From contig JAUXQA010000284.1 of the NCBI GenBank assembly GCA_030683195.1, positions 1 through 19,240 on the forward strand: DNA of 19,240 nucleotides. The letters are read 5' to 3'. The notes under the pieces are model-generated. The model saw nothing but the letters and a program-made list of their open reading frames with translations, was not told where the DNA came from and did not search any database. The translations under genes were made by a program, and so were the position numbers. Origin of the DNA: Rhodoferax sp. (GTDB lineage: Bacteria; Pseudomonadota; Gammaproteobacteria; Burkholderiales; Burkholderiaceae_C). Shown in pieces: positions 1 to 7,135 of this stretch. The first letter of the stretch is position 1, and each line of letters opens with the position of its first letter.

Positions 1-797
1 AAAGCCGTGCCAACCGAGGCGTAGAAAAACTTGGGATTGAATCCAATTTCTTTGGACTGCTTGCTCACCAGAATGGTGTCGGGCGGATAGGTAATGCCAA
101 TGAACACATCGGGATTCAATCCCTTGATGCCGCGCAGCACAGGCGACAGATCTTTCACACCCAGCGGGTAGCTCTTGCGCTCCACCACCTGGATGGTGGT
201 TTTCTTCAGCGCATTGTTCAGCGCCGCAAAATTCTCCAGCCCGAACAAGTCGTCCATGTAAACGATGGCGATGGTTTTCACGCCGTTGGCCACCATCATG
301 TCCACCAGCGCGCCCATCATCTTGTCGGGCTGCTGCAGCACGCAAAAGAAATTTGGCATGGCCATGTCAATGAGCTTGCGCGACAAGGCTGTGGGCGCCA
401 GCATGGGGTAGCCCATGCGGTTGGCCAGCGGGGCAATCGCAAAGTTGGCATTGCTGCCCCAGGGCGGCAAGATAAGATCCACCTTGTCGGTACCCATGAG
501 CTTTTGGTAAGAGCGCACGCAGGTCTCGATATCGCTGCGGTCGTCCGAGCTGATGAGTTCAATCGGACGCTTCACGCCCTTGACATCCAGACCACCGGCC
601 GCGTTAACCTGCTCCGCCCACAACACGTAGTTGGGCTCCTGGCTGACCTGAGCGCCACCCGTCCACGGGCCGGTTCGGGAAATCGCATAGCCAATGCGTA
701 CCGGCTGGGCCTGGGCAAAACTTCGGGGCGCGAATGTGGCGGTGGCCACAGCAGCGGCGGCACCCTTGAGCAAGGTGCGCTTGGATTCTTGAACCAT
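1..797 (-). CDS. ABC transporter substrate-binding protein, branched-chain amino acid (LivK-like) type, partial
   Basis: Periplasmic ligand-binding protein of the Peripla_BP_6/LivK class, which captures a solute for a HAAT-type ABC importer. About 265 codons are visible; the C-terminus lies beyond the left edge. The start is the ATG at 797, preceded by AGGAGA at good spacing. Residues 1-31 form a signal peptide (basic SKR, Ala-rich core, cleavage after SFA/QA). The mature protein opens with RIGYAISRTGPWTGG, the usual first strand and ligand loop, followed by VNAAGGLDVKG and IELISSDDRSD, typical of lobe 1. Central IAIVYMDDLFG and DVFIGITYPPDT segments match the lobe-2 crossover. The ligand cannot be read from the sequence; relatives bind amino acids, amides, aromatic acids or urea. 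It diverges from an AraC regulator and the oxidative gene cluster, so it may supply that pathway's substrate (inference). The permease and ATPase genes must lie outside the window. Confidence 0.9.
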   Translation of the reverse strand, partial: MVQESKRTLLKGAAAAVATATFAPRSFAQAQPVRIGYAISRTGPWTGGAQVSQEPNYVLWAEQVNAAGGLDVKGVKRPIELISSDDRSDIETCVRSYQKLMGTDKVDLILPPWGSNANFAIAPLANRMGYPMLAPTALSRKLIDMAMPNFFCVLQQPDKMMGALVDMMVANGVKTIAIVYMDDLFGLENFAALNNALKKTTIQVVERKSYPLGVKDLSPVLRGIKGLNPDVFIGITYPPDTILVSKQSKEIGFNPKFFYASVGTA

Positions 798-999
798 GTT
801 GTCTCCTGTTGGTGCCCGCAAAGGCTTGGAACCACCATGCTAATTGGCGTGCTTGTGAGCCGCTTTGCTGTGGGCGCAATACACGCTTGACCAAACGTGC
901 ACAGCCGCTGGGGTTAACCCTTGGCCCCACAACAGCCACAAAACGAGCCGCCCGGCCCATAATCCTGAAACCCACATTCACGCCATTGCCCACACTGCC
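798..999. promoter_or_regulatory. Divergent intergenic region between the binding-protein gene and the AraC gene
   Basis: About 200 bp separate two divergent starts, so promoters for both genes should lie here. No convincing -35/-10 pair is visible. One clear symmetric element is the perfect 10-bp palindrome GGGTTAACCC at 911-920, followed within a few bases by GGCCCC. It is a candidate operator only. The SD for the minus-strand gene (AGGAGA) lies at the left end of this region. No SD precedes the AraC start at 1000. Confidence 0.4.
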
Positions 1000-1980
1000 A
1001 TGACCGCCACCACCCTCGTCACGACGGACCACGTCGCCCCGCGCGAACGGGCGCCGCAATGGCGGGAATGGATCTGGCAGCACTTTGGTGGCCTGGAATC
1101 CGACCTGTATGGCGACACCGTCTTTGACGGCCACATGTCGTCAAGCCACGCAGGTGGGGTGATCCTCACCCAACTGGACGCCAACCGCCACCGCGTGGTG
1201 CGTACACAAGGCATGGTGCGTGCCAGCGAGACCGGCTACCTCAAAATCGTGGCCCCGATGCGCGGCCGCGCAGGCGTTGAGCAACTGGGTCGCCAAGCCT
1301 GGGTGACGCCCGGCACCTGGACCATTTACGACACCACCAGCGCCTACGCGGTGGACAACCCCGAGCGCGTGGAGCACCTGATCGTGATGCTGCCCAAGGC
1401 ACCTCTGCTGGAGCGCGGCCTGCGGCTTGACACCCTCATGGCGCGCTGCGTGGGCGGCACCAGTGGTATCTCACGCGTGGCCCTGGCCACCATGCGCAGC
1501 ACCTACCAGGAGTTGCCGCACATGAGTGGGGATGCCGCGCGCGGCGCCGGTGAACTCATTGCCCAACTGGTACAGCTCTCGCTGATTGAACTCTCCGGGC
1601 AACACACCGCACTCACACAACGTGAAATCCTCAAAGACCGCATCCGTGGATTCATTGCCCTGAACCTGCGCGACCCCGCGCTGTCGGTAGACCACATTGC
1701 ACACGCCCTCAATTGCAGCAAGCGGCTCCTGCACAACGCCTTTGCGGGCGACGAGGACACGTTGGCCAGCCATATCCTGCGGCTGCGCCTGGAAGCCTGC
1801 ATCCGTGAGTTGTCCCACGCCGGCCCTCAAGCCCGCCCGATCACGGACATTGCCTTTTCCTGGGGCTTCAGCAACCTGTCGCATTTCAGCCGGGTGTTTC
1901 GCGAGCACACTGGCCAAAGCCCCAGCGCCTTCAGGCAAACCAACCCAACCGGCCCCAAACCGCACCGGGTGAGCCACTGA
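1000..1980 (+). CDS. AraC/XylS family transcriptional regulator
   Basis: A 326-residue regulator with the two-part layout of the FeaR/XylS group. Residues 1-200 are an AraC-binding-like sensor domain (for example LTQLDANRHRVVRT, and a cupin-like strand run with TPGTWTIYDTTSAY). Residues 220-318 are two helix-turn-helix motifs: DPALSVDHIAHALNCSKRLLHNAF as the first, and PITDIAFSWGFSNLSHFSRVFRE, the classic AraC signature, as the second. I chose the ATG at 1000. An upstream in-frame ATG at 865 would add 45 residues of low-complexity, unconserved sequence. No SD is seen. It lies between the binding-protein gene and the oxidative gene cluster, so it probably activates one or both in response to their substrate (inference). 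PEG- and alcohol-degradation loci with GMC and aldehyde dehydrogenases often carry an AraC activator, but the inducer here is unknown. Confidence 0.9.
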   Translation: MTATTLVTTDHVAPRERAPQWREWIWQHFGGLESDLYGDTVFDGHMSSSHAGGVILTQLDANRHRVVRTQGMVRASETGYLKIVAPMRGRAGVEQLGRQAWVTPGTWTIYDTTSAYAVDNPERVEHLIVMLPKAPLLERGLRLDTLMARCVGGTSGISRVALATMRSTYQELPHMSGDAARGAGELIAQLVQLSLIELSGQHTALTQREILKDRIRGFIALNLRDPALSVDHIAHALNCSKRLLHNAFAGDEDTLASHILRLRLEACIRELSHAGPQARPITDIAFSWGFSNLSHFSRVFREHTGQSPSAFRQTNPTGPKPHRVSH

Positions 1981-2134
1981 CATCCCTCCCGGCAACACCA
2001 TGCAACGCAACAAGCCACGGCTTTGGAGGCTTTGCCTTAATTGATGCTGGTATAAACCCTCGGCTGTCCAGTTTCTGACAGACGACGGCATCAACTGCGC
2101 ATACCCTTCGTTTTTTGACTCTTCAGGAGCCCTG

Positions 2135-2728
2135 ATGAACGAACGCGCCAACTTCACCTGCATGACGGACAGCACGCCCCAAGACTGGCAAGTCATCGGG
2201 GCCGAATTCATGCAATTTGGCAAGAGCCTGCCCGACCGGATACTGGCCCACCTGAAACTGCTTGAAGGCGACTACGGCGGCTTCCCCATCGACCGCTACA
2301 GCCACTGCCTGCAAACGGCCACCCGCGCCCTGCGCGATGGCCGCGACGAAGAATATGTGGTGTGCGCGCTGCTGCACGACATTGGGGACACTCTGGGCTC
2401 GTTCAACCACCCCGACATTGCCGCCGCCATCCTCAAGCCCTTTGTCAGCGACGCCAACCTGTGGATGATCCAGAACCACGGCATCTTTCAGGGCTACAAC
2501 TTCTTTCACCACATCGGCATGGACCGCAACATGCGTGACATGTTCAAGGGCCACGAACACTACGCGCGCACCGAAGAATTCATCTCGCTCTACGACTGCC
2601 CGGCCTTTGACCCCCAGGGCGAGACCCTGCCGATCAGCGAATTTGAGCCGATGTTGCGCCGCCTGATGGCGCAGCCACGCAACTCCATCTACAAGCCTAA
2701 GTTGAATCCCCCGGTGGCTGCCGCCTGA
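2135..2728 (+). CDS. HD-domain metalloprotein, possible PhnZ/MIOX-like di-iron oxygenase
   Basis: A 197-residue single-domain HD protein. Visible metal-site residues are H57 (YSHCLQ), H81-D82 (ALLHDIGD), H92 (FNHPD), H115 (IQNHGIF) and D154 (SLYDCPAF). This H-HD-H-H-D order, with HD 24 residues after the first His, follows the six-ligand set of the mixed-valent di-iron oxygenases PhnZ and myo-inositol oxygenase. In ordinary HD phosphohydrolases the middle histidines are often missing. PhnZ cleaves a C-P bond with O2 and MIOX cleaves the inositol ring; the substrate here is not known. The start has GGAGCC a few bases upstream. The gene opens a plus-strand run with aldolase-like, aldehyde dehydrogenase and GMC genes, which favours catabolic oxidation over nucleotide hydrolysis (inference). 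It lacks RelA/SpoT synthetase or Cas3 helicase parts. HD fold is sure; oxygenase activity is a hypothesis. Confidence 0.85.
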   Translation: MNERANFTCMTDSTPQDWQVIGAEFMQFGKSLPDRILAHLKLLEGDYGGFPIDRYSHCLQTATRALRDGRDEEYVVCALLHDIGDTLGSFNHPDIAAAILKPFVSDANLWMIQNHGIFQGYNFFHHIGMDRNMRDMFKGHEHYARTEEFISLYDCPAFDPQGETLPISEFEPMLRRLMAQPRNSIYKPKLNPPVAAA

Positions 2729-2785
2729 CCCCGCCCCGGCAGCCCTTCCCTTCTTTCACGCCCTGTCTACTCCCAAGGAACCGCC

Positions 2786-3544
2786 ATGAACATCCCCTCC
2801 CTCAAAGACAAAGTCAGTGCCGAAGAATGGCAATTGCGCTGTGACCTCGCCGCCTGCTACCGCTTGGTGGCCGCCTATGGCTGGAGCGACCTGGTCTTTA
2901 CCCACGTCTCGGCCCGCATCCCTGGCCCGGAACACCATTTTTTGATCAACCCCTACGGGCTGATGTTTGACGAGATCACCGCGTCCAGCCTGGTCAAGAT
3001 CGACCAGGACTGCAACAAGCTCAGCGACTCGCCTTTTCCGGTGAACCCGGCCGGCTTCAACATCCACAGCTGCATTCACCAAGGGCGCGAAGACGCCGGC
3101 TGCGTGCTGCACACCCACACCCGGGCCGGCATTGCGGTGAGCGCGCAAAAAGGCGGCGTGCTGCCCATCAGCCAGCAGTCCACCTTTGTACTGGGCTCGC
3201 TGGCCTATCACGACTACGAAGGCGTAGCCCTGCGGGACGACGAAAAACCGCGCCTGCAGGCCGACCTGGGAGATGCCAACTATTTGATGCTGCGCAACCA
3301 CGGCTTGCTGACAGTGGGTAAAACTATTCCCGATGCATTCCTGTCCATGTACACCTTTGAGAACACCTGCCGCATCCAGATTGACGCGCAGGCTGGCGGG
3401 GGCGAGTTGATTCACGTCAACCCGCAAATCGTCGCCGGCATTGCCAACGTGATGAAGGTCGCCACGGCTGGCATGGGCGCTGCACTGGCTTGGCCGGCCC
3501 TGCTGCGCAAGCTGGACCGCACCAACCCGGGCTACGCCACATGA
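2786..3544 (+). CDS. Class II aldolase/adducin family protein
   Basis: A 252-residue protein of the AraD/FucA/adducin fold. Zinc ligands are visible: H109 and H111 in VLHTHTRAG, and H172 in LMLRNHGLLTVGK, matching FucA His92/His94/His155. The segment aligning with FucA PSSEWRFH reads NPAGFNIH, so the catalytic Glu73 is replaced by Gly90. Classical retro-aldol chemistry is therefore doubtful, and a decarboxylase, dehydratase, epimerase or hydrolase role is possible. This adducin-like subfamily is common in proteobacterial catabolic clusters with poorly defined functions. A good SD (AAGGAA) precedes the ATG. The gene lies 57 nt after the HD gene, and its TGA overlaps the ATG of the aldehyde dehydrogenase (ATGA at 3541), implying coupled translation. 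Family assignment is firm; the reaction is unknown. Confidence 0.9.
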   Translation: MNIPSLKDKVSAEEWQLRCDLAACYRLVAAYGWSDLVFTHVSARIPGPEHHFLINPYGLMFDEITASSLVKIDQDCNKLSDSPFPVNPAGFNIHSCIHQGREDAGCVLHTHTRAGIAVSAQKGGVLPISQQSTFVLGSLAYHDYEGVALRDDEKPRLQADLGDANYLMLRNHGLLTVGKTIPDAFLSMYTFENTCRIQIDAQAGGGELIHVNPQIVAGIANVMKVATAGMGAALAWPALLRKLDRTNPGYAT

Positions 3545-4983
3545 GTGCCACGCCCGTCTTTGGCACAGTGCCGGCTGAATTCATTCGGGCAGAGCTCAAC
3601 GCCACGCTCAAGCTGCAACGCGCGGCCTACCTGGCCCACCCTTACCCCGGCCTGGCAGAACGCCGCGCCGACCTGCTCGCGCTCAAGGCCCTCATCCGCG
3701 ACAACCGCGACGCAATCGTTGACGCCATCAGCGCCGACTACGGCAACCGCTCGCGCCATGAGACCCAGTTTGCCGAGATTTTCAGCGTCATGGACGGTGT
3801 CGACCACGCCCTCAAGCACCTGAAAAAATGGATGAAACCGCAGCGCCGCAGCGTTGACCTGAAAAACTTCTTTGGCGCACGCAACCGCGTCATTCCCCAG
3901 CCCCTGGGCGTGGTGGGCGCCATCGTGCCGTGGAACTTTCCGATCAACCTGAGCTTCAGCGGTTTGATTGCCACCTTTGCGGCCGGCAACCGCTCGATGG
4001 TCAAGATGTCGGAGAACTCACGCCACCTGGCACGGCTCTTGATCGATAAATGCCCCATCTATTTCCCCCGGGAAAAGCTGGCGTTTTTTGACGAAACCGG
4101 CGGCGTGGGCATCGAGTTCTCGCAGCTCAAATTTGACCACCTGCTCTTCACAGGCTCCGGCGCCACCGGCCGCGCCGTCATGGCCGCAGCCAGCGCCAAC
4201 CTGTGTCCGGTCACGCTGGAGCTGGGAGGCAAATCACCTGCGCTGGTGTGCGACGACTACCCGCTGCGCAAGGCTGCAGAGCGCTTGTTGTTTGTCAAAT
4301 ATTTCAACGCCGGGCAAATCTGCACCACGGTGGATTACGCCTACATCCCCGCCGGAAAGATGGATGAGTTCACCGCTCTGGCCAAAGAAATAGTGGCGGC
4401 GCGTTACCCGCACCTGGACACGCCCGACTACACCTCGATGATTGACGACCGATCGTTCCAGCGCGTGGTCCACGCCATGGAAGAAGCACAAGAGCGAGGC
4501 GCCACGCTGGTGCAACTCGTGCCCGGCGCGGCATGGGATGCGCGTACCCGCAAGATCGCCCCCCACCTCGTTCTCAATGCCCCGGCCGATTGCACGCTGC
4601 GCACACGGGAAATCTTCGGCCCTGTGTTGCCCGTCATTGCCTACAACCAGATTGCCGAGCCGGTAGACGCCATCAACAGCGGCCCGCGCCCACTGGCGTT
4701 CTACCCGTTCAGCAACGACAAGGCGCTGGTGCATTACCTGCTGGAGCATGTGATGTCAGGCGGCGTGAGCGTCAACGACGGGCTGTTTCATGTAGGCCAG
4801 CACGATCTGCCCTTTGGCGGTGTGGGCGACAGCGGCATGGGCCATTACCACGGCCATGACGGCTTCATCACCTTCTCCAAAATGCGCCCGGTCTTCTACC
4901 AGGCACCGTTCAGCGCGGTCAAGTTCTTGTGGCCGCCCTACGGCAAATTTGCCAGCAAGTACCTTGATTTTCTGACCAAATAA
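3541..4983 (+). CDS. NAD(P)-dependent aldehyde dehydrogenase, coniferyl aldehyde dehydrogenase type
   Basis: A 480-residue ALDH-superfamily enzyme that oxidises an aldehyde to its acid. Active-site residues are visible: N132 (VPWNFPINLS), E227 (LELGGKSP) and nucleophile C261 (NAGQICTTVDY). The nucleotide-binding GSGATGRAVM turn and the C-terminal LPFGGVGDSGMGHYHG motif are also present. The CTTVDY context, length and C-terminal KFLWPPYGK resemble the coniferyl aldehyde dehydrogenase (CalB) group, although that group acts on diverse aldehydes, so the substrate should not be read from the name. The chosen ATG at 3541 overlaps the aldolase stop as ATGA; the in-frame ATG at 3490 would run 51 nt into the aldolase gene and adds nonconserved residues. 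With the following GMC dehydrogenase it could carry out alcohol to aldehyde to acid in sequence (inference). Very likely correct at family level. Confidence 0.92.
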   Translation: MSATPVFGTVPAEFIRAELNATLKLQRAAYLAHPYPGLAERRADLLALKALIRDNRDAIVDAISADYGNRSRHETQFAEIFSVMDGVDHALKHLKKWMKPQRRSVDLKNFFGARNRVIPQPLGVVGAIVPWNFPINLSFSGLIATFAAGNRSMVKMSENSRHLARLLIDKCPIYFPREKLAFFDETGGVGIEFSQLKFDHLLFTGSGATGRAVMAAASANLCPVTLELGGKSPALVCDDYPLRKAAERLLFVKYFNAGQICTTVDYAYIPAGKMDEFTALAKEIVAARYPHLDTPDYTSMIDDRSFQRVVHAMEEAQERGATLVQLVPGAAWDARTRKIAPHLVLNAPADCTLRTREIFGPVLPVIAYNQIAEPVDAINSGPRPLAFYPFSNDKALVHYLLEHVMSGGVSVNDGLFHVGQHDLPFGGVGDSGMGHYHGHDGFITFSKMRPVFYQAPFSAVKFLWPPYGKFASKYLDFLTK

Positions 4984-5005
4984 AACAAACCGCAGGCAAC
5001 ACACC

Positions 5006-6610
5006 GTGAACTTCCCGGAATTTGATTTTGTCGTGATCGGTGGTGGTGCGGGGGGCTGCGTCATGGCAGGCCGCCTGTCCGAAGACCCCACGGTGTCGGT
5101 CTGCCTGATTGAGGCCGGCGGGCCCGATACCTCAGCCTTCATCCACGCGCCGCTGGGCTTTGCCGCCACGGCGGCTCTGGGCCTTCACAACTGGAACTAC
5201 CAGACCGTACCCCAGCCCGGCCTGAATGGCCGGCGGGGGTTTCAACCGCGCGGCAAGGTGCTGGGCGGCAGCAGCTCGGTCAACGCCATGGTCTACACCC
5301 GGGGCAACCGCCTTGACTACGACCACTGGGCTGCACTAGGCAACCCGGGCTGGTCGTATGCCGATGTGCTGCCCCTGTTCAAGCGCGCCGAGAACAGCGA
5401 ATGCTTCGGCGCCAACGAGTACCACGGCACCGGCGGGCCACTCAACGTGAGTTACCTGCGCAGCCCCAGCCCCATCAACCAGGCCTTCATCCAGGCCTGC
5501 ACCGAGCAGGGCATGCCCCTGACCCCGGACTACAACGGCGCCTCCCAGTTGGGCTGCGCGCCAGCCCAGGTCACCCAAAAGAATGGCGAACGCTGGAGTG
5601 CAGCCAAGGGCTACCTCACACCTCACCTGGCGCGCCCCAACCTCACGGTCATCACCCACGCCCACACCCAGCGCCTCATTCTGGAGGGCCAGCGCGCCGT
5701 GGGCGCCGAGTTTCTGAAAGACCAGCAACTCCAGCAGATACGCGCCCGCCGCGAGGTCATCCTGTGCGCTGGTGCCTTTGGTTCCCCGCAGTTGCTCATG
5801 CTCTCCGGCATTGGCCCTGCGGCGCACCTCAAGGAACACGGCATTTCCGTGGTGCATGACCTGCCTGGTGTGGGTCAAAACCTGCACGACCACCTCACCA
5901 CCGTGCTGATCTACCGCACCCAGCGCAAGCGCGAGACCTTTGGTGTTTCGCTCTCGGGCCTGGCTGCTATCGTGCGCGGCATTTTTGAGTGGCGATCCAA
6001 GCGCACCGGCCCCATCACCAGCAACGTGGCCGAAACACAGGGCTTCCTGTTTGCCGACGAAAGCGAGCCTTCGCCCGACATTCAACTGGCGCTGTGCACC
6101 GGCATCGTGGACGATCACACCCGGAAAAACCACCTGGGCCACGGCTACACGCTGCATGTGACGCTGGTGCGCCCCAAGAGCCGGGGCACCGTCAGACTCA
6201 AAAGCGCCAAGGCTACCGATGCGCCCCTGATCGACCCCGCGTTTTTGACCGACCCGCGCGACATGGCCACGCTCATCAAGGGCACGCAAATCGGCTTTGA
6301 CATCATGCAAAGCGCAGCGCTCAAACCCTACCGCGGCCCCATGCTCTACCCGCTGGAGGGTGACAACCCGGCTCAAATAGAGCAGTTTTTACGCGACCAC
6401 TCCGACACCGAATACCATCCCTGCGGCACCTGCAAGATGGGCACCGCCACCGACCCCCTGGCCGTGGTGGGCGCAGATTTGCGCGTGCATGGCATACAAG
6501 ATCTGCGCGTTGTGGACGCATCCATCATGCCGCAGCTGGTCTCGGGCAACACCAACGCGCCGACCATCATGATTGCGGAGAAGGCGGCGGAGATGATCAA
6601 GGCGTGGTGA
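5006..6610 (+). CDS. GMC family FAD-dependent oxidoreductase (choline/alcohol dehydrogenase-like)
   Basis: A 534-residue flavoprotein of the glucose-methanol-choline family, closest in look to AlkJ/BetA/PEG dehydrogenases, which oxidise primary alcohols to aldehydes and pass electrons to the respiratory chain. Residues 5-37 hold the dinucleotide-binding motif (VIGGGAGGCVMAGRLSED, then LIEAGG). Residues about 82-100 hold the FAD signature (RGKVLGGSSSVNAMVYTRG), and AGAFGSPQLLMLSGIGP is the second GMC signature. Catalytic-region H471 (YHPCGTCKMGT) and N515/N517 (SGNTNAPTIMIAEK) are in place. The start is GTG at 5006 with only a weak AGG upstream; it lies 22 nt after the aldehyde dehydrogenase, so they are probably cotranscribed. 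No signal peptide is present. It probably provides the aldehyde for its neighbour (inference). It is the last gene of the cluster, yet no clear terminator follows. Confidence 0.93.
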   Translation: MNFPEFDFVVIGGGAGGCVMAGRLSEDPTVSVCLIEAGGPDTSAFIHAPLGFAATAALGLHNWNYQTVPQPGLNGRRGFQPRGKVLGGSSSVNAMVYTRGNRLDYDHWAALGNPGWSYADVLPLFKRAENSECFGANEYHGTGGPLNVSYLRSPSPINQAFIQACTEQGMPLTPDYNGASQLGCAPAQVTQKNGERWSAAKGYLTPHLARPNLTVITHAHTQRLILEGQRAVGAEFLKDQQLQQIRARREVILCAGAFGSPQLLMLSGIGPAAHLKEHGISVVHDLPGVGQNLHDHLTTVLIYRTQRKRETFGVSLSGLAAIVRGIFEWRSKRTGPITSNVAETQGFLFADESEPSPDIQLALCTGIVDDHTRKNHLGHGYTLHVTLVRPKSRGTVRLKSAKATDAPLIDPAFLTDPRDMATLIKGTQIGFDIMQSAALKPYRGPMLYPLEGDNPAQIEQFLRDHSDTEYHPCGTCKMGTATDPLAVVGADLRVHGIQDLRVVDASIMPQLVSGNTNAPTIMIAEKAAEMIKAW

Positions 6611-6711
6611 GGCAGCTAGCAGCATAAAGGTGCTATTAAATTAAGTATAAAAAGCCAACCAAAATGCCGGCTAGAGGCCATAAAAGCCATAACTATCGTC
6701 AGAATGTGCAG
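6611..6711. other. AT-rich intergenic segment with short direct repeats
   Basis: This stretch after the GMC gene has no coding signal and is clearly more AT-rich than its surroundings. It holds near-identical direct repeats ATAAAAAGCCA (6647-6657) and ATAAAAGCCA (6680-6689), and elements such as AGCTAGCAGC and GGTGCTATTAAA. These resemble short palindromic intergenic repeats I associate with Comamonadaceae genomes, but only from memory. There is no hairpin with a U-tract, so I cannot call a terminator for the upstream operon. Confidence 0.3.
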
Positions 6712-6744
6712 CCTAAGCCAAGCCTAAGTCTCAAGCAGTACAGT
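6712..6744 (+). promoter_or_regulatory. Candidate QseB/PmrA-type operator with -10 element
   Basis: CCTAAG at 6712-6717 is repeated exactly at 6723-6728 with five bases between (CCTAAG-N5-CCTAAG), an 11-bp period that places both half-sites on one DNA face. OmpR-family regulators of the PmrA/QseB group bind direct repeats of this design (published PmrA box YTTAAK-N5-YTTAAK); here each half-site differs from it at one position (C for the first conserved T). TACAGT at 6739-6744 is a plausible -10, starting 10 nt after the second half-site, close to the distance at promoters where the box replaces the -35. The next gene is a secreted cationic peptide, followed by a QseB-like regulator. Confidence 0.5.
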
Positions 6745-6752
6745 CCATCTGA

Positions 6753-6769
6753 GTTGGTCGCAAACCAAC
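6753..6769 (+). other. Small hairpin in the 5' leader of the lysine-rich peptide gene
   Basis: GTTGGT (6753-6758) pairs with ACCAAC (6764-6769) around the 5-nt loop CGCAA. It would lie at the start of the leader if transcription begins near the proposed promoter. A role in mRNA stability or as a second protein site is possible. A 6-bp stem can also arise by chance. Confidence 0.3.
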
Positions 6770-6812
6770 ATTACAGCGACAGACTCAACCACCGCACTTC
6801 GAAGGACCCACC

Positions 6813-7025
6813 ATGAAATCAAGCCTCACCGCCCTGTGCATCGCCGCCGGACTGTTCTGTTCCGGCCTGGCATTTGCAGCAACGCCTGCAACATTCACCG
6901 CGCAAAACACCTCTGGTGCAACCGCCTTCAAAGCCGCCGGCCCAGCAACCAAGCCCGCCAAGAAACGGGTGAAGAAGCATGCCTCCAAAAAGGTGGTGAA
7001 AAAGAACGCGGCCATGGCCAAATAA
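6813..7025 (+). CDS. Small secreted lysine-rich cationic peptide of unknown function
   Basis: A 70-residue protein I cannot assign to a named family. Residues 1-22 are a textbook Sec signal peptide (MKSSL, hydrophobic core, LAFA cleavage), leaving about 48 mature residues. The mature part has an Ala/Thr-rich first half and a Lys-rich second half with four KK pairs (AKKRVKKHASKKVVKKNA). I count 11 Lys, 1 Arg, 1 His and no Asp or Glu. In size, secretion signal and composition it recalls the acid-shock protein Asr of enterics, but no homology is claimed. The SD is strong (GAAGGA). Upstream lies a CCTAAG direct repeat suited to the QseB-like regulator encoded next, and a terminator follows at once, so it is probably a single-gene transcript. 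Plausible roles are binding anionic envelope components, buffering charge under stress, or acting as a signal for the adjacent kinase (all inference). Confidence 0.75.
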   Translation: MKSSLTALCIAAGLFCSGLAFAATPATFTAQNTSGATAFKAAGPATKPAKKRVKKHASKKVVKKNAAMAK

Positions 7026-7055
7026 TTCATCCCGGGTGGACTGATCCGCCTTACA

Positions 7056-7085
7056 AAAAGGCCGCGCCCAGTGCGCGGCTTTTTT
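7056..7085 (+). terminator. Intrinsic terminator after the lysine-rich peptide gene
   Basis: A GC-rich hairpin with arms GCCGCGC and GCGCGGC around a short CCAGT-type loop is followed by a run of T and preceded by AAAAA. It begins about 30 nt after the stop codon. It separates the peptide transcript from the two-component genes. The flanking A and T tracts make it structurally able to work in both directions. Confidence 0.85.
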
Positions 7086-7135
7086 GCGTCCGGGCCATGC
7101 TAAGCTGAATTTCATGTCAACTCATTCCCCTGTCG

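Noticed and set aside
865..999. Longer start for the AraC regulator
   Set aside because: The extra 45 residues are low in hydrophobic structure and precede the normal N-terminus of the family; the ATG at 1000 fits better.
1471..2223. Minus-strand open frame of 250 codons opposite the AraC gene and into the HD gene
   Set aside because: It overlaps two well-supported genes on the other strand and shows no protein family features.
2135..2728. HD protein as a Cas3-type nuclease or RelA/SpoT-type hydrolase
   Set aside because: There is no helicase, synthetase or CRISPR context, and the protein is a stand-alone 197-residue domain with extra histidines typical of di-iron oxygenases.
3490..3540. 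Longer start for the aldehyde dehydrogenase
   Set aside because: It would overlap the aldolase gene by 55 nt; the ATGA overlap at 3541 gives the expected family N-terminus.
5336..6376. Minus-strand open frame of 346 codons opposite the GMC oxidoreductase gene
   Set aside because: It is antisense to a fully motif-bearing GMC gene, has no SD or conserved pattern, and shows low-complexity Val/Gly/Ala/His composition.
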